DNA of 64,000 nt from Bacillota bacterium (GTDB taxonomy: Bacteria; Bacillota; Clostridia; Lachnospirales; Lachnospiraceae), in NCBI GenBank assembly GCA_023407575.1, contig JAEYLX010000032.1:372001-436000 (forward strand), in the 5' to 3' direction. Made by a program: the position numbers and the translations under genes. The notes under the pieces were generated by a model that saw only the letters and a program-made list of their open reading frames with translations, made no database searches and was not told where the DNA came from. Shown here one piece after another: positions 27,450-34,875 of the stretch (positions are counted from its first letter, which is position 1; each line of letters opens with the position of its first letter).

Positions 27450-27463
27450 GAACGGTTATAATT
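27450..27463 (+). promoter_or_regulatory. Candidate DeoR operator upstream of the second regulator
   Basis: GAACGGTTATAATT shares AACGGTYAYAA with the two sites at 20532-20545 and 20583-20596. It is about 115 bases before the regulator's ATG on the other strand. Confidence 0.4.
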
Positions 27464-27529
27464 AATAATAGCATAATTTTTTAAAAGGTCAAGAAAGTGC
27501 ATTCATTTTTCCAATATTATTAAAACTCG

Positions 27530-27583
27530 ACATCATATGATGTTAATTCAGGAGGTTAAGTGTGAAAGAAAACACTTTCACAC
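27530..27583 (+). promoter_or_regulatory. Two inverted repeats before the isomerase gene
   Basis: ACATCATATGATGT (27530-27543) is a perfect 14-bp palindrome. Further on, GTGTGAAAG (27560-27568) and CTTTCACAC (27575-27583) form a perfect 9-bp inverted repeat with a 6-base spacer. Either may be an operator; the second could also fold in RNA over the leader ORF start. Confidence 0.5.
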
Positions 27584-27630
27584 TGTGGTGCATTCTGCGA
27601 AGGAATGCAAGCACTCATTCAAAAAATTAG
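27562..27630 (+). CDS. Possible 22-codon leader peptide
   Basis: A GTG-initiated ORF with AGGAGG at 27550-27555, six bases upstream. It encodes a 22-residue peptide beginning MKENTFTLWC. Its TAG stop overlaps the ribosome-binding site of the isomerase gene that starts at 27641, so translation could be coupled. The inverted repeat at 27560-27583 covers its start. This is inferred from spacing only. Confidence 0.35.
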   Translation: MKENTFTLWCILRRNASTHSKN

Positions 27631-27640
27631 GAGGCAAATT

Positions 27641-28621
27641 ATGAATTTGGGATTTTTTACAGCAAACTTTACCGAAAAACCGTTAGAAGAAGTGGTAAAA
27701 TTAGTATCCGCCTATGGTTATGAAACCTTGGAAATACCTGCTTATGAAGGAAATGGACAGCTCGAAACAAAAGACGTAATTAAAGGAAATACAGCAAAAG
27801 ATATTAGAAAAATGGTAGCTGGCTATGATATGAGAATCCAGGCCTTAAGTAATCATTCTGATTCCTTTTTAATTATGGGACCAACCGGAAAGGATACCGA
27901 CTTTATTTATAAAGGGACTCCGGAAGAGAAAATAAAGCATGGTACAGAAAGTTTAATTCGTACCGCACAGGCAGCAAATGCACTTGAGGTTCCGATTGTT
28001 GTTGGTTATCCGGGAGTTGAAAACTGGGGCAGATTCTTCTTCTTCCCTTACGGTGAAGGCTGGAAGGAATACGAGCAACAGTTTGTAGAAAGATTTACAC
28101 CTATCCTTGATAAATTTCACGAGTATGGTGTTAAGTTTGCAATTGAAATTCATCCAAATAGTTTTATCTATGATATTCATACCGCAGAAAGAGCGTTAGA
28201 GCTTGTAAATTACCATCCAGCCCTTGGTTATAACTTTGACCCCGCTAACACCATGTATCTTATGATTGATCCTGCCATTGTAATTGACCGCTTAAAGGAT
28301 AGAATCTTCCACGTACATGCAAAGGATGCGGAGCTGGCATCCCATAACCTGCCAACGGGTGGAACCTTAATGCATGGAGATATGGCAGCACTGAACCATA
28401 CCTATCGTTTCAGAATTCCAGGTTGGGGACAAGTTGACTGGAAACGTGTTATCACAGAATTATCCATGGTAGGCTATACTGGTTCCTTAAGCTACGAGCA
28501 TGAGGATGTTACCATGAGTCGTATGGATGGTGTTGAGAAGGTAGCTGCTTTCTTAAAACCTTTAATGATTAAGAACCCATATGAAGGCAGAAAAGATAAG
28601 TTATTCAACAAAGAACTGTAG
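27641..28621 (+). CDS. Sugar phosphate isomerase/epimerase (TIM barrel)
   Basis: A 326-residue xylose-isomerase-like TIM-barrel protein. It starts NLGFFTANFTEKPLEEVV. Metal-ligand candidates are Glu in FAIEIHPNSF (about 168), Asp in GYNFDPANT (about 200), His in RIFHVHAKDAE (about 225-230) and Glu in LSYEHED near 287. The start is the ATG at 27641 with TAGGAGG upstream; an upstream in-frame ATG at 27605 is disfavoured. It is divergent from the second DeoR gene, so it is probably part of the sugar island. Substrate unknown, possibly a ketose C3-epimerisation or aldose-ketose isomerisation. Confidence 0.86.
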   Translation: MNLGFFTANFTEKPLEEVVKLVSAYGYETLEIPAYEGNGQLETKDVIKGNTAKDIRKMVAGYDMRIQALSNHSDSFLIMGPTGKDTDFIYKGTPEEKIKHGTESLIRTAQAANALEVPIVVGYPGVENWGRFFFFPYGEGWKEYEQQFVERFTPILDKFHEYGVKFAIEIHPNSFIYDIHTAERALELVNYHPALGYNFDPANTMYLMIDPAIVIDRLKDRIFHVHAKDAELASHNLPTGGTLMHGDMAALNHTYRFRIPGWGQVDWKRVITELSMVGYTGSLSYEHEDVTMSRMDGVEKVAAFLKPLMIKNPYEGRKDKLFNKEL

Positions 28622-28639
28622 AAGATATAAAATACACAT

Positions 28640-28697
28640 TGCGAAATCAGTTACTACCGAATATGATAGAACATATCGGTTAGTTACTGGTTTCGCA
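28640..28697 (+). terminator. Long imperfect hairpin between isomerase and PHP genes
   Basis: TGCGAAATCAGTTACT and the complementary arm ending GTTACTGGTTTCGCA form a stem of about 25 pairs with a few mismatches. The T-run after it is weak, so it may be a terminator or a structured spacer. Confidence 0.5.
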
Positions 28698-28723
28698 TTC
28701 GTTCTATAGAAAAGGAGTATTCC

Positions 28724-29557
28724 ATGGACTGTGATTTACACATTCATACAATAAATTCGGATGGATCAATGTCAGTAAAGGATGTTGTATACTATGCTTA
28801 TAAAAGTGGGATTAAAAACATAGCAATCAGCGATCATGATACCTTAGCAGGAGTTGCGGAGGCAGTGGAATTAGGAAAACAATTAGGGGTGAGAGTAATC
28901 CCTGCAGTTGAAATGTCAGTGTTAGATAAAAAGCGAAATAGACCCGTTCACGTTCTATGCTATTTTCCGCAAAACACTGATTTGTTAAATTCATTTCTAC
29001 AGAAAACCCTGGACAGCAGAAGAAATCAAAAACTTGAGATGATAGAAAAAATACAAAAAATTTACCCTTTATTGGAGTTAGAGCATATTAATCGTTATGC
29101 TAAGAATAGTCAGTCCATCTATGAATCCCATATCATGCAGTCTTTATGTGATTTAGGATATAGTAATGTAGTAATCGGAAAGTTGATGGTGGATTTAATT
29201 TCAAAAAAGGGTAGTTGTTATGTACCAACGAATTATTCCAGCGTGGAAGAAATGCTGGTTGTAATAGAGAAAGTAAAGGGAGTCGTTGTTATCGCTCATC
29301 CAGAAGAATATGATTCGTTTGAACTTGCTGAAGAATTGGCGCAGGCAGGTAGAATCGATGGATTAGAATTAGATCATCCCAGGAACGGGGAAGAGAGCAG
29401 AAGAAGGATTAAGGAACTTGCAGCAGCTTACAACTTAATCCTAACAGGTGGCAGTGACTTCCATGGTCAATACACCAAACAGCCACATCCCCTTGGGAGT
29501 TATGGTTGCGACGAAAAAGTACTTGAACAAATGGAAGAGATAATTAAAATGAAATAA
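28724..29557 (+). CDS. PHP-domain phosphoesterase (TrpH/YciV-like)
   Basis: A 277-residue metal-dependent phosphoesterase. All PHP motifs are visible: CDLHIHT (residues 3-9), ISDHDT (about 37-42), a Glu in PAVEMS (about 66), HVLCYF, VVIAHPEEY (about 189-197) and GGSDFHG near 247. Relatives act on 3',5'-bisphosphonucleotides or RNA ends (RNase AM); others are uncharacterised. AAAGGAG lies seven bases before the ATG. It follows the sugar island but has no obvious link to it. Confidence 0.88.
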   Translation: MDCDLHIHTINSDGSMSVKDVVYYAYKSGIKNIAISDHDTLAGVAEAVELGKQLGVRVIPAVEMSVLDKKRNRPVHVLCYFPQNTDLLNSFLQKTLDSRRNQKLEMIEKIQKIYPLLELEHINRYAKNSQSIYESHIMQSLCDLGYSNVVIGKLMVDLISKKGSCYVPTNYSSVEEMLVVIEKVKGVVVIAHPEEYDSFELAEELAQAGRIDGLELDHPRNGEESRRRIKELAAAYNLILTGGSDFHGQYTKQPHPLGSYGCDEKVLEQMEEIIKMK

Positions 29558-29653
29558 TGTAATGAATCATATATCCCAGCTTCCGTATGGCATTTTACAA
29601 GGAATTTATGGATTGACCTTTTTTTGATAAATCCAGAATATAATAAGGGTAGT

Positions 29654-29758
29654 ATGGTTCCATATTTACTATTTGTGATTTACTCCGGTATTATGGCTAT
29701 TGGCATAACCATATGGGGAATTCATTCAATAAAAAGAGACAGTGTTGCAAATTATTAA
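29654..29758 (+). CDS. Possible small single-helix membrane protein
   Basis: A 34-codon ORF reading MVPYLLFVIYSGIMAIGITI and then WGIHSIKRDSVANY. It would be a single membrane helix with a basic tail. AAGGG lies upstream at short spacing. The frame is open upstream to about 29565 without an ATG, so this could also be the end of a decayed gene. Confidence 0.3.
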   Translation: MVPYLLFVIYSGIMAIGITIWGIHSIKRDSVANY

Positions 29759-29798
29759 TATGTATTCTTATAAATAATATCATAGAAATATAATGGGA

Positions 29799-29844
29799 AG
29801 AACGGATAAATATCCTTTACTCAAGGAGGTATTTATCCGTTCTT
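29799..29844. terminator. Hairpin terminator upstream of the ferredoxin gene end
   Basis: AGAACGGATAAATATCCT pairs with AGGTATTTATCCGTTCT apart from a small internal irregularity. It can end transcription from either side. Confidence 0.7.
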
Positions 29845-29922
29845 AACTTGTGAACAATATATATTTTGAGGGGAGAGAGCATAGTAATCGCCTTTTACAA
29901 GGCATTAGTTAATTTTTAGATA

Positions 29923-30111
29923 CTATTTTATAGTGATTACACCTGTGGGACAGTTATCACAGGCCTCCTGTGCATCCGCTTCATCCTCTGCTGCTACAAC
30001 ATCAACATAGGCCTCTGCAACATCGTCGCAATTCATACGAAAAACATTTGGACAAGTATCTACACAGAGACCACAAGAAATACAGCCATTTCCATCAACA
30101 TGCGCTTTCAT
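29923..30111 (-). CDS. [4Fe-4S] ferredoxin, single-cluster type
   Basis: A 62-residue electron-carrier protein. Cluster ligands are Cys10, Cys13, Cys16 (CISCGLC) and a C-terminal cysteine of the CDNCP segment (Cys51 or Cys54). The layout resembles the Thermotoga-type single-cluster ferredoxin, with extra cysteines (20, 28) that may form a disulfide. The product is acidic. The start is the ATG at 30111 with AGGAGG six bases upstream; the ATG at 30117 abuts that site and cannot be used. Monocistronic. Confidence 0.92.
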   Translation of the reverse strand: MKAHVDGNGCISCGLCVDTCPNVFRMNCDDVAEAYVDVVAAEDEADAQEACDNCPTGVITIK

Positions 30112-30311
30112 AAACATCCTCCTTTTAATTCAACCAATCTAGGATATATCCTTTAATTTAACTCTATTATATTATCTAATATATTGTTTTGCTGTAGCTA
30201 TAGCAACAAATTAATTATTATTTTAAATACTTTATGACTAGATTTTAATATAATAGTTGGTGCTCTCCAAAGTATTATGGAATAATTTATTACGAAGGGC
30301 TTACAGTTTGT

Positions 30312-30701
30312 TTAAACATGACTTACATAAGACAGTGGGACTTCCATAATTCCAAATCCATTCCTTTTAGTACCAGTCTTTTTATCAACCTCCACAAGAA
30401 CTGATAAATAGCCATTGTCTGATGGAACCAAACAAAAGTCATAGTGAATTTCCCTCCACATACCTTGCTCATTACATTCCGTATCAATTATAGATAGTTC
30501 GATACAGTACAAATCCTTCCTTCTCCATTTAAATTCTTCTTTATAAGAGCCGGATAATATGCTATTACTTATCGTCCTTCCGTTTCCATTAGCTTCAAAT
30601 TCCCATACTTCGTTCGTTATATTATTAAAACTACCTTCACTGGATGTCCAACGCCCAATTAAATCATATCTAAACGTGTTCTTTAATTCTTCTACTATCA
30701 T
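30312..30701 (-). CDS. Hypothetical protein, probable small beta-barrel
   Basis: A 129-residue soluble protein that I do not recognise. It begins with a helix (MIVEELKNTFRYDLIGRW) and continues with alternating strands (EVWEFEANGNGR, EEFKWRRKDLYCIELSI, YLSVLVEVDKK). The GRW near the start and the strand pattern recall lipocalin-like or immunity-type barrels, but there is no diagnostic motif. GGAGG lies upstream of the ATG. No operon partner; function unknown. Confidence 0.7.
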   Translation of the reverse strand: MIVEELKNTFRYDLIGRWTSSEGSFNNITNEVWEFEANGNGRTISNSILSGSYKEEFKWRRKDLYCIELSIIDTECNEQGMWREIHYDFCLVPSDNGYLSVLVEVDKKTGTKRNGFGIMEVPLSYVSHV

Positions 30702-30842
30702 AATACAACCTCCATGTAATCATTTTATATCCTTTTAGGAAGCATAAAATGTTAATATTAAACTTTTAAATGGTAATATTATACATTGAATAATAGCAAT
30801 AAACAATTCCAATTAACCTATGATAAGCTAACAATATTGTTC

Positions 30843-30871
30843 TTGACAAATATACTTTACTCTGCTAAACT
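30843..30871 (+). promoter_or_regulatory. Promoter of the alaA T-box leader
   Basis: TTGACA (30843-30848) and TAAACT (30866-30871) are 17 bases apart, just before the T-box leader. Confidence 0.75.
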
Positions 30872-30877
30872 GAGTGA

Positions 30878-31146
30878 AATTAATAAATGGCTATGAAGAG
30901 AAGAAGTAGATATTAACAATAGCTCAGAGAGAAGATGGTTGGTGCGAATCTTTATGGAGTTAATATCGAAGCAGTCTTGGAGCTTTGAACCGAACAGTGT
31001 TTACTTAGTAGGCTTCAACGTAAATCCTACGTTACAAGGATACAGTATGATAGTACTGGCAAAGTGCAGAGATTTCTCTGAATTTAGGTGGTAACACGGA
31101 TGAATACATTCGCCCTAAACGTTTTATAACGTTTAGGGCTTTTTTC
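30878..31146 (+). ncRNA. T-box riboswitch with GCA (alanine) specifier
   Basis: An uncharged-tRNA sensor. Stem I has GATATTAAC pairing with GTTAATATC, an AGAGAG-type segment and the GGTTGGTGCGAA distal loop. The specifier position, read from alignment with glyQS-type leaders (CGAA-codon-GT-CTTGGAGC), is GCA at 30972-30974, an alanine codon. The stem II/IIA-B segment follows at about 31006-31040. The T-box sequence is TTAGGTGGTAACACGG (31084-31099). The terminator is a perfect 12-bp stem (31112-31123 with 31128-31139) plus TTTTTT. Uncharged tRNA-Ala should allow read-through into the alanine transaminase gene, a sensible target. Confidence 0.92.
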
Positions 31147-31188
31147 GTATCAAAGTAATACATTCGCGACCTTTAGTCATTCATTATT

Positions 31189-31366
31189 TGTAACTGTTCA
31201 GAACCAAGGAGAATATTTAATAAATTAGCCGTGAAAGCTTGCTTTCTAAGGATTATTTTTAACAAGATGAAACGACAAATCGTTTCACTTGTCATGTATT
31301 ACTGTTTGGCGAGAGCCAAACAGCGAGGAAACCGCAGGTTTTCGAGCTTGGTTCTGAATAGTTGCA
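31189..31366 (+). repeat. 178-bp element with 20-bp terminal inverted repeats and internal hairpins (copy 2 of the intergenic repeat)
   Basis: The ends (31189-31208 and 31347-31366, TTCAGAACCAAG core) are inverted repeats with two mismatches in 20. Inside are the hairpins TGAAACGA-CAAA-TCGTTTCA and CTGTTTGGC-GAGA-GCCAAACAG, and a third with AAACC-GCA-GGTTT. The right end (31321-31363) matches 13256-13298. It looks like a small non-autonomous insertion in the leader between the T-box terminator and alaA. Confidence 0.65.
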
Positions 31367-31409
31367 GTTATTTTAAAATCATGGTTTATATATGAAAAGG
31401 AGAGTTCAT

Positions 31410-32627
31410 ATGAAAGTATTTGAAAAATCAACAAGGCTGGATAATGTTTGCTATGATATCAGAGGGGCGGTTATGGATGAAGCCAACAGAATGATTACTG
31501 CAGGAGAAGAAGTTTTAAAGTTGAACATTGGCAATCCTGCACCCTTTGGTTTTCGTGCTCCAGACCAATTAATTAAGGTAATGACGGATAGATTAACAGA
31601 GGTGGAGGGCTACTCTGATTCTAAGGGATTAATGTCGGCAAGAGTTGCCATTGCAAACTACTGTAGAAAAAAAGGAATTCCAAATGTAACGGTGGAGGAT
31701 ATCTATACTGGTAACGGAGTCAGCGAATTAATTACACTATCCATGCAAGGACTTTTAAACTATGGAGATGAAATTCTTGTACCCATACCGGATTATCCTC
31801 TTTGGACGGCATCTGTTACATTAGCAGGAGGTAATGCAGTTCATTATCTCTGTGATGAACAAGCAGAGTGGTATCCGGATATTCAAGATATTAGAAAGAA
31901 GATTACTTCAAAGACAAGAGGTATTGTAGTAATAAATCCGAATAACCCCACCGGTGCTCTATATCCCAAGGAAGTTCTGACAGAAATCGTAGAGGTAGCA
32001 AGAGAGTACGGATTAATTATTTTTGCTGATGAAATTTATGACCGACTGGTGATGGATGGGGAGGAGCATGTAGCAATTGCTTCCTTAGCACCTGACTTGT
32101 TGACCATCAGTTTTAATGGTTTATCGAAATCTCATTTGATTGCTGGTTATCGCTGTGGGTGGATGTGCTTAGCTGGGGATAAATCACGTGCAAAAGGATA
32201 TATTGAGGGATTAAATTTATTATCGTCCATGAGACTGTGTTCTAACGTACCTGCACAATCAGTAATCGAGTTGGCGCTAAACATGACGGATGAGACTGAT
32301 CAACTGCTGTTAAAAGGTGGACGTATCTTCGAGCAGAGGGAATACATTTATAATGCTTTGAATGATATTCCGGGAGTGACTGCAGTAAAACCGAAAGCAG
32401 CCTTCTACATTTTCCCTAAGCTTGATATTAAGAAATTTAAGATAACGAATGACGAGAAGTTTGTATTGGACTTTTTAGTAGATAAAAAAATCTTACTAAC
32501 ACACGGTGGTGGTTTCCACTGGGAAACACCGGATCATTTCCGTATTGTTTATCTTCCAGAAATGCAGCAGCTGAAACAGGCAGCTGATTCCTTAAAGGAT
32601 TTCCTATCCTATTATGTACAGAGATAA
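31410..32627 (+). CDS. alaA: Alanine transaminase, AlaA type
   Basis: A 405-residue class I PLP aminotransferase that interconverts pyruvate plus glutamate with alanine plus 2-oxoglutarate. It follows E. coli AlaA (YfbQ) closely over its whole length: KLNIGNPAPFGF, GNGVSELI, DYPLWTA, INPNNPTGA, ADEIYD and SFNGLSKSH, where the lysine binds PLP. The start is the ATG at 31410 with AAGGAGAG upstream; the ATG at 31392 lies before that site. It is governed by the alanine-type T-box upstream, which independently supports the product call. Confidence 0.92.
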   Translation: MKVFEKSTRLDNVCYDIRGAVMDEANRMITAGEEVLKLNIGNPAPFGFRAPDQLIKVMTDRLTEVEGYSDSKGLMSARVAIANYCRKKGIPNVTVEDIYTGNGVSELITLSMQGLLNYGDEILVPIPDYPLWTASVTLAGGNAVHYLCDEQAEWYPDIQDIRKKITSKTRGIVVINPNNPTGALYPKEVLTEIVEVAREYGLIIFADEIYDRLVMDGEEHVAIASLAPDLLTISFNGLSKSHLIAGYRCGWMCLAGDKSRAKGYIEGLNLLSSMRLCSNVPAQSVIELALNMTDETDQLLLKGGRIFEQREYIYNALNDIPGVTAVKPKAAFYIFPKLDIKKFKITNDEKFVLDFLVDKKILLTHGGGFHWETPDHFRIVYLPEMQQLKQAADSLKDFLSYYVQR

Positions 32628-32748
32628 GTATTCTGTTATCTGTACTAAAATAGACATTAAGCCTTGTATTTATTAATATAATTATAATAAATTCCAAGAA
32701 TATGATACTTATAGTTAATATAATAAGTATAGATTGGGGGCAGAATGC

Positions 32749-33660
32749 ATGATATACACCGTAACTTTAAATCCGTCATTGGATTACATTGTCCAACTGC
32801 AGGATTTTCAAATAGGAAGTTTGAATCTTGCAAAAGAAGAGCATATTGTTCCAGGTGGTAAGGGGATTAACGTATCTTTAGTTCTTAAAAATCTTGGGAT
32901 TGAAAGTACAGCACTGGGATTCATCGCAGGTTTTTCTGGTGTTGAACTGGAACGAAATCTGCAGGAAAGAGGGATTGCAACTAACTTTGTTACTGCTGGG
33001 ACAGGATTAACTAGAATCAATGTTAAAATTAAAGCGAAGGAAGAAAGTGAAATCAACGCGCAAGGTCCTAGAATCAATCGTAAGGAATTGTTTGCAATGT
33101 TAGAAACTTTGGAGCTCCTTCAGGATGGTGATGTACTTGTGCTTGCAGGAAGCATACCGAAAATGCTTCCCAATACCATATATCGAACAATCCTTGAGAA
33201 ACTCCAGGGTCGAAAAATTAAAATAGTTGTGGATACTACCAAGGAATTGCTTCGACATGTGTTACACTATAAACCCTTCTTAATTAAACCCAATCAACAG
33301 GAACTAAGTGAAATTGCCGGAAAAGAACTCTATTATATCGAGGATATTCTGGAGCAGGCGAAAAAGCTTTCCAGACTCGGGGCACAGAATGTCTTAGTTT
33401 CCATGGCGGGTGAGGGGGCAGTTTTGCTTACGGATCAAGGTGATACCATGTATTCAAAGGCACCGAAGGGTGCATTGGTGAATTCTGTGGGGGCAGGAGA
33501 TTCCATGGTTGCAGGTTTCATTGCAGGTTATTTAACCACGAATGATTATAAGGAAGCGTTTAAAATGGGAGTAAGCGCTGGCAGTGCAAGTGCATTCTCA
33601 AAAGAACTTGCAACAAAAGAACAGATAGATCGAATCTATAGTAGTGTGTGGGTTGAGTAA
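32749..33660 (+). CDS. 1-phosphofructokinase-type PfkB kinase
   Basis: A 303-residue FruK/LacC-type sugar-phosphate kinase. TLNPSLDYIV is at the N-terminus, GGKGINVSLVLKNLG at about 35-49 and the catalytic NSVGAGDSMVAGF near 245. It phosphorylates fructose-1-P, or tagatose-6-P, to the bisphosphate. The start is the ATG at 32749 with GGGGG upstream. It stands alone: no fruR or fructose PTS gene is adjacent, so whether it is FruK or a tagatose-6-P kinase is uncertain. It is only distantly similar to the kinase at 19515. Confidence 0.85.
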   Translation: MIYTVTLNPSLDYIVQLQDFQIGSLNLAKEEHIVPGGKGINVSLVLKNLGIESTALGFIAGFSGVELERNLQERGIATNFVTAGTGLTRINVKIKAKEESEINAQGPRINRKELFAMLETLELLQDGDVLVLAGSIPKMLPNTIYRTILEKLQGRKIKIVVDTTKELLRHVLHYKPFLIKPNQQELSEIAGKELYYIEDILEQAKKLSRLGAQNVLVSMAGEGAVLLTDQGDTMYSKAPKGALVNSVGAGDSMVAGFIAGYLTTNDYKEAFKMGVSAGSASAFSKELATKEQIDRIYSSVWVE

Positions 33661-33672
33661 AGTTTCATAAAG

Positions 33673-33741
33673 AAAACAACAGGCTATTCGGCTGTAACAG
33701 ATTACTTTTAAATCTGTTACAGCCGAATAGCCTGTTGTTTT
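33673..33741. terminator. Very long perfect-stem bidirectional terminator
   Basis: A perfect 31-bp stem (33673-33703 with 33711-33741), seven-base loop. A-runs and T-runs at the base let it act in both directions between the convergent kinase and cell-wall hydrolase genes. Confidence 0.9.
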
Positions 33742-33793
33742 CTTATTAAAGGATGAGACATTTATATTTTCAGACATAAATACTGTGAATTAC

Positions 33794-34540
33794 TTATTTA
33801 GCAAATACGATGGAGTCAATTTTTGTAGTGACAGGTTTTGATAAGATCCAGGTATTAGTAGCACTATCATCATAGTAGAAGATAGCTCCCTTACTTGGGT
33901 CACTACCAAATATTGTTGCCCAAGCTGCATTAATGGAATCCTGTGATGCGCTCTTTTTAATCATCCCATTTTTAACTGGTGTATATTGATAATACTCACC
34001 AAATTTCTGATAAATAACTTCAGAAATTGTATTAGGCCAGTTAGAACTCTGTACACGATTAATTACTGCGCCACCTACACCAAGCTTTGCCTGATAAGAT
34101 TCGCCGCCTGCTTCAGCTTCAATTAATCTAGCTAACAAATCAACCTCTGCCGAAGTATATTTGATTACATGATCATAGCCCTTCATAGGTTTAACACCAG
34201 GAATAACTAACTTTTGTCCTGTTGTTACTGAATCATTCCACTTGTTGTTTGCTGTTCTTAGAGCAGATAGGGTAACCCCATACTTTGTAGCTATTTTATA
34301 TAAAGTTTCCCCTGTTACTACTTTGTGTTTATGCACTGGAATGTATAGTTTCTGCGCTGGCTTAAGAGCAGTTGTCTTAAGGTTATTATGCAACTTGATA
34401 GTGCTAGTTGAGATCTTGAAGCGCTGACTGATCTTGGTTAATGTATCATTTGATTTTACCGTGTAGGCACTTGCTGTCGTAACTGGTTGAATCAATAAGA
34501 TACATAATGCGATTGCTAAAGTACTTTTTACTCGTTTCAT
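33794..34540 (-). CDS. LysM-repeat cell wall hydrolase (SleB/CwlJ hydrolase_2 domain)
   Basis: A 248-residue secreted peptidoglycan hydrolase. The signal peptide (about 1-27) ends at TTASA. Two LysM modules follow (about 28-70, YTVKSNDTLTKISQRF; about 73-117, HKVVTGETLYKIATKYGV). The C-terminal Hydrolase_2 domain (about 130-248) has LLARLIEAEAGGESYQAKLG with the catalytic-type glutamate and GAVINRVQ. Relatives are lytic enzymes active on spore cortex or vegetative wall. The start is the ATG at 34540 with AAAGGAGG upstream. Monocistronic. Confidence 0.92.
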   Translation of the reverse strand: MKRVKSTLAIALCILLIQPVTTASAYTVKSNDTLTKISQRFKISTSTIKLHNNLKTTALKPAQKLYIPVHKHKVVTGETLYKIATKYGVTLSALRTANNKWNDSVTTGQKLVIPGVKPMKGYDHVIKYTSAEVDLLARLIEAEAGGESYQAKLGVGGAVINRVQSSNWPNTISEVIYQKFGEYYQYTPVKNGMIKKSASQDSINAAWATIFGSDPSKGAIFYYDDSATNTWILSKPVTTKIDSIVFAK

Positions 34541-34875
34541 AGGAACCTCCTTTGTTTCCATTGGTGATTAAGTTACTACGACACAGGTATATTCTATCGC
34601 AGGATAGTACTTTAGTTCTATAGATGATTGGTGGAAATCAAGGAATCAAAAGAGAATATGGGAATACAATTCCAAGAAGGTCAATGAATGGTAGATGAAT
34701 ATTTATATAAAGCTCCTAATTGAAAATAGAAAGTTGTAAAGTAAAATAGGAGCCTTAGCAAAGATATTTCCTATGACAGTAAGGGGCTTCCCTAAAGTAA
34801 TGGAATATAATTTGCAAGACTCCTGAATTTACTATTTTATAATAAAACTATGAAAAAATATAATTTGAGATCGAT
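34541..34875. terminator. Gap holding a probable terminator for the ABC exporter gene
   Basis: GCTCCTA (34712-34718) and TAGGAGC (34747-34753) form a stem with a 28-base loop, a weak terminator candidate for the minus-strand exporter gene. Nothing else is recognisable in this AT-rich gap. Confidence 0.4.

Noticed and set aside
27560..27583. The GTGTGAAAG/CTTTCACAC repeat as a catabolite-repression (cre) site
   Set aside because: The centre lacks the CG and the spacing of the cre consensus; left as an operator of unknown type.
31189..31366. Hairpins in the alaA leader as a CRISPR-like or second T-box structure
   Set aside because: There are no regularly spaced direct repeats and no T-box sequence; terminal inverted repeats fit a small insertion element better.
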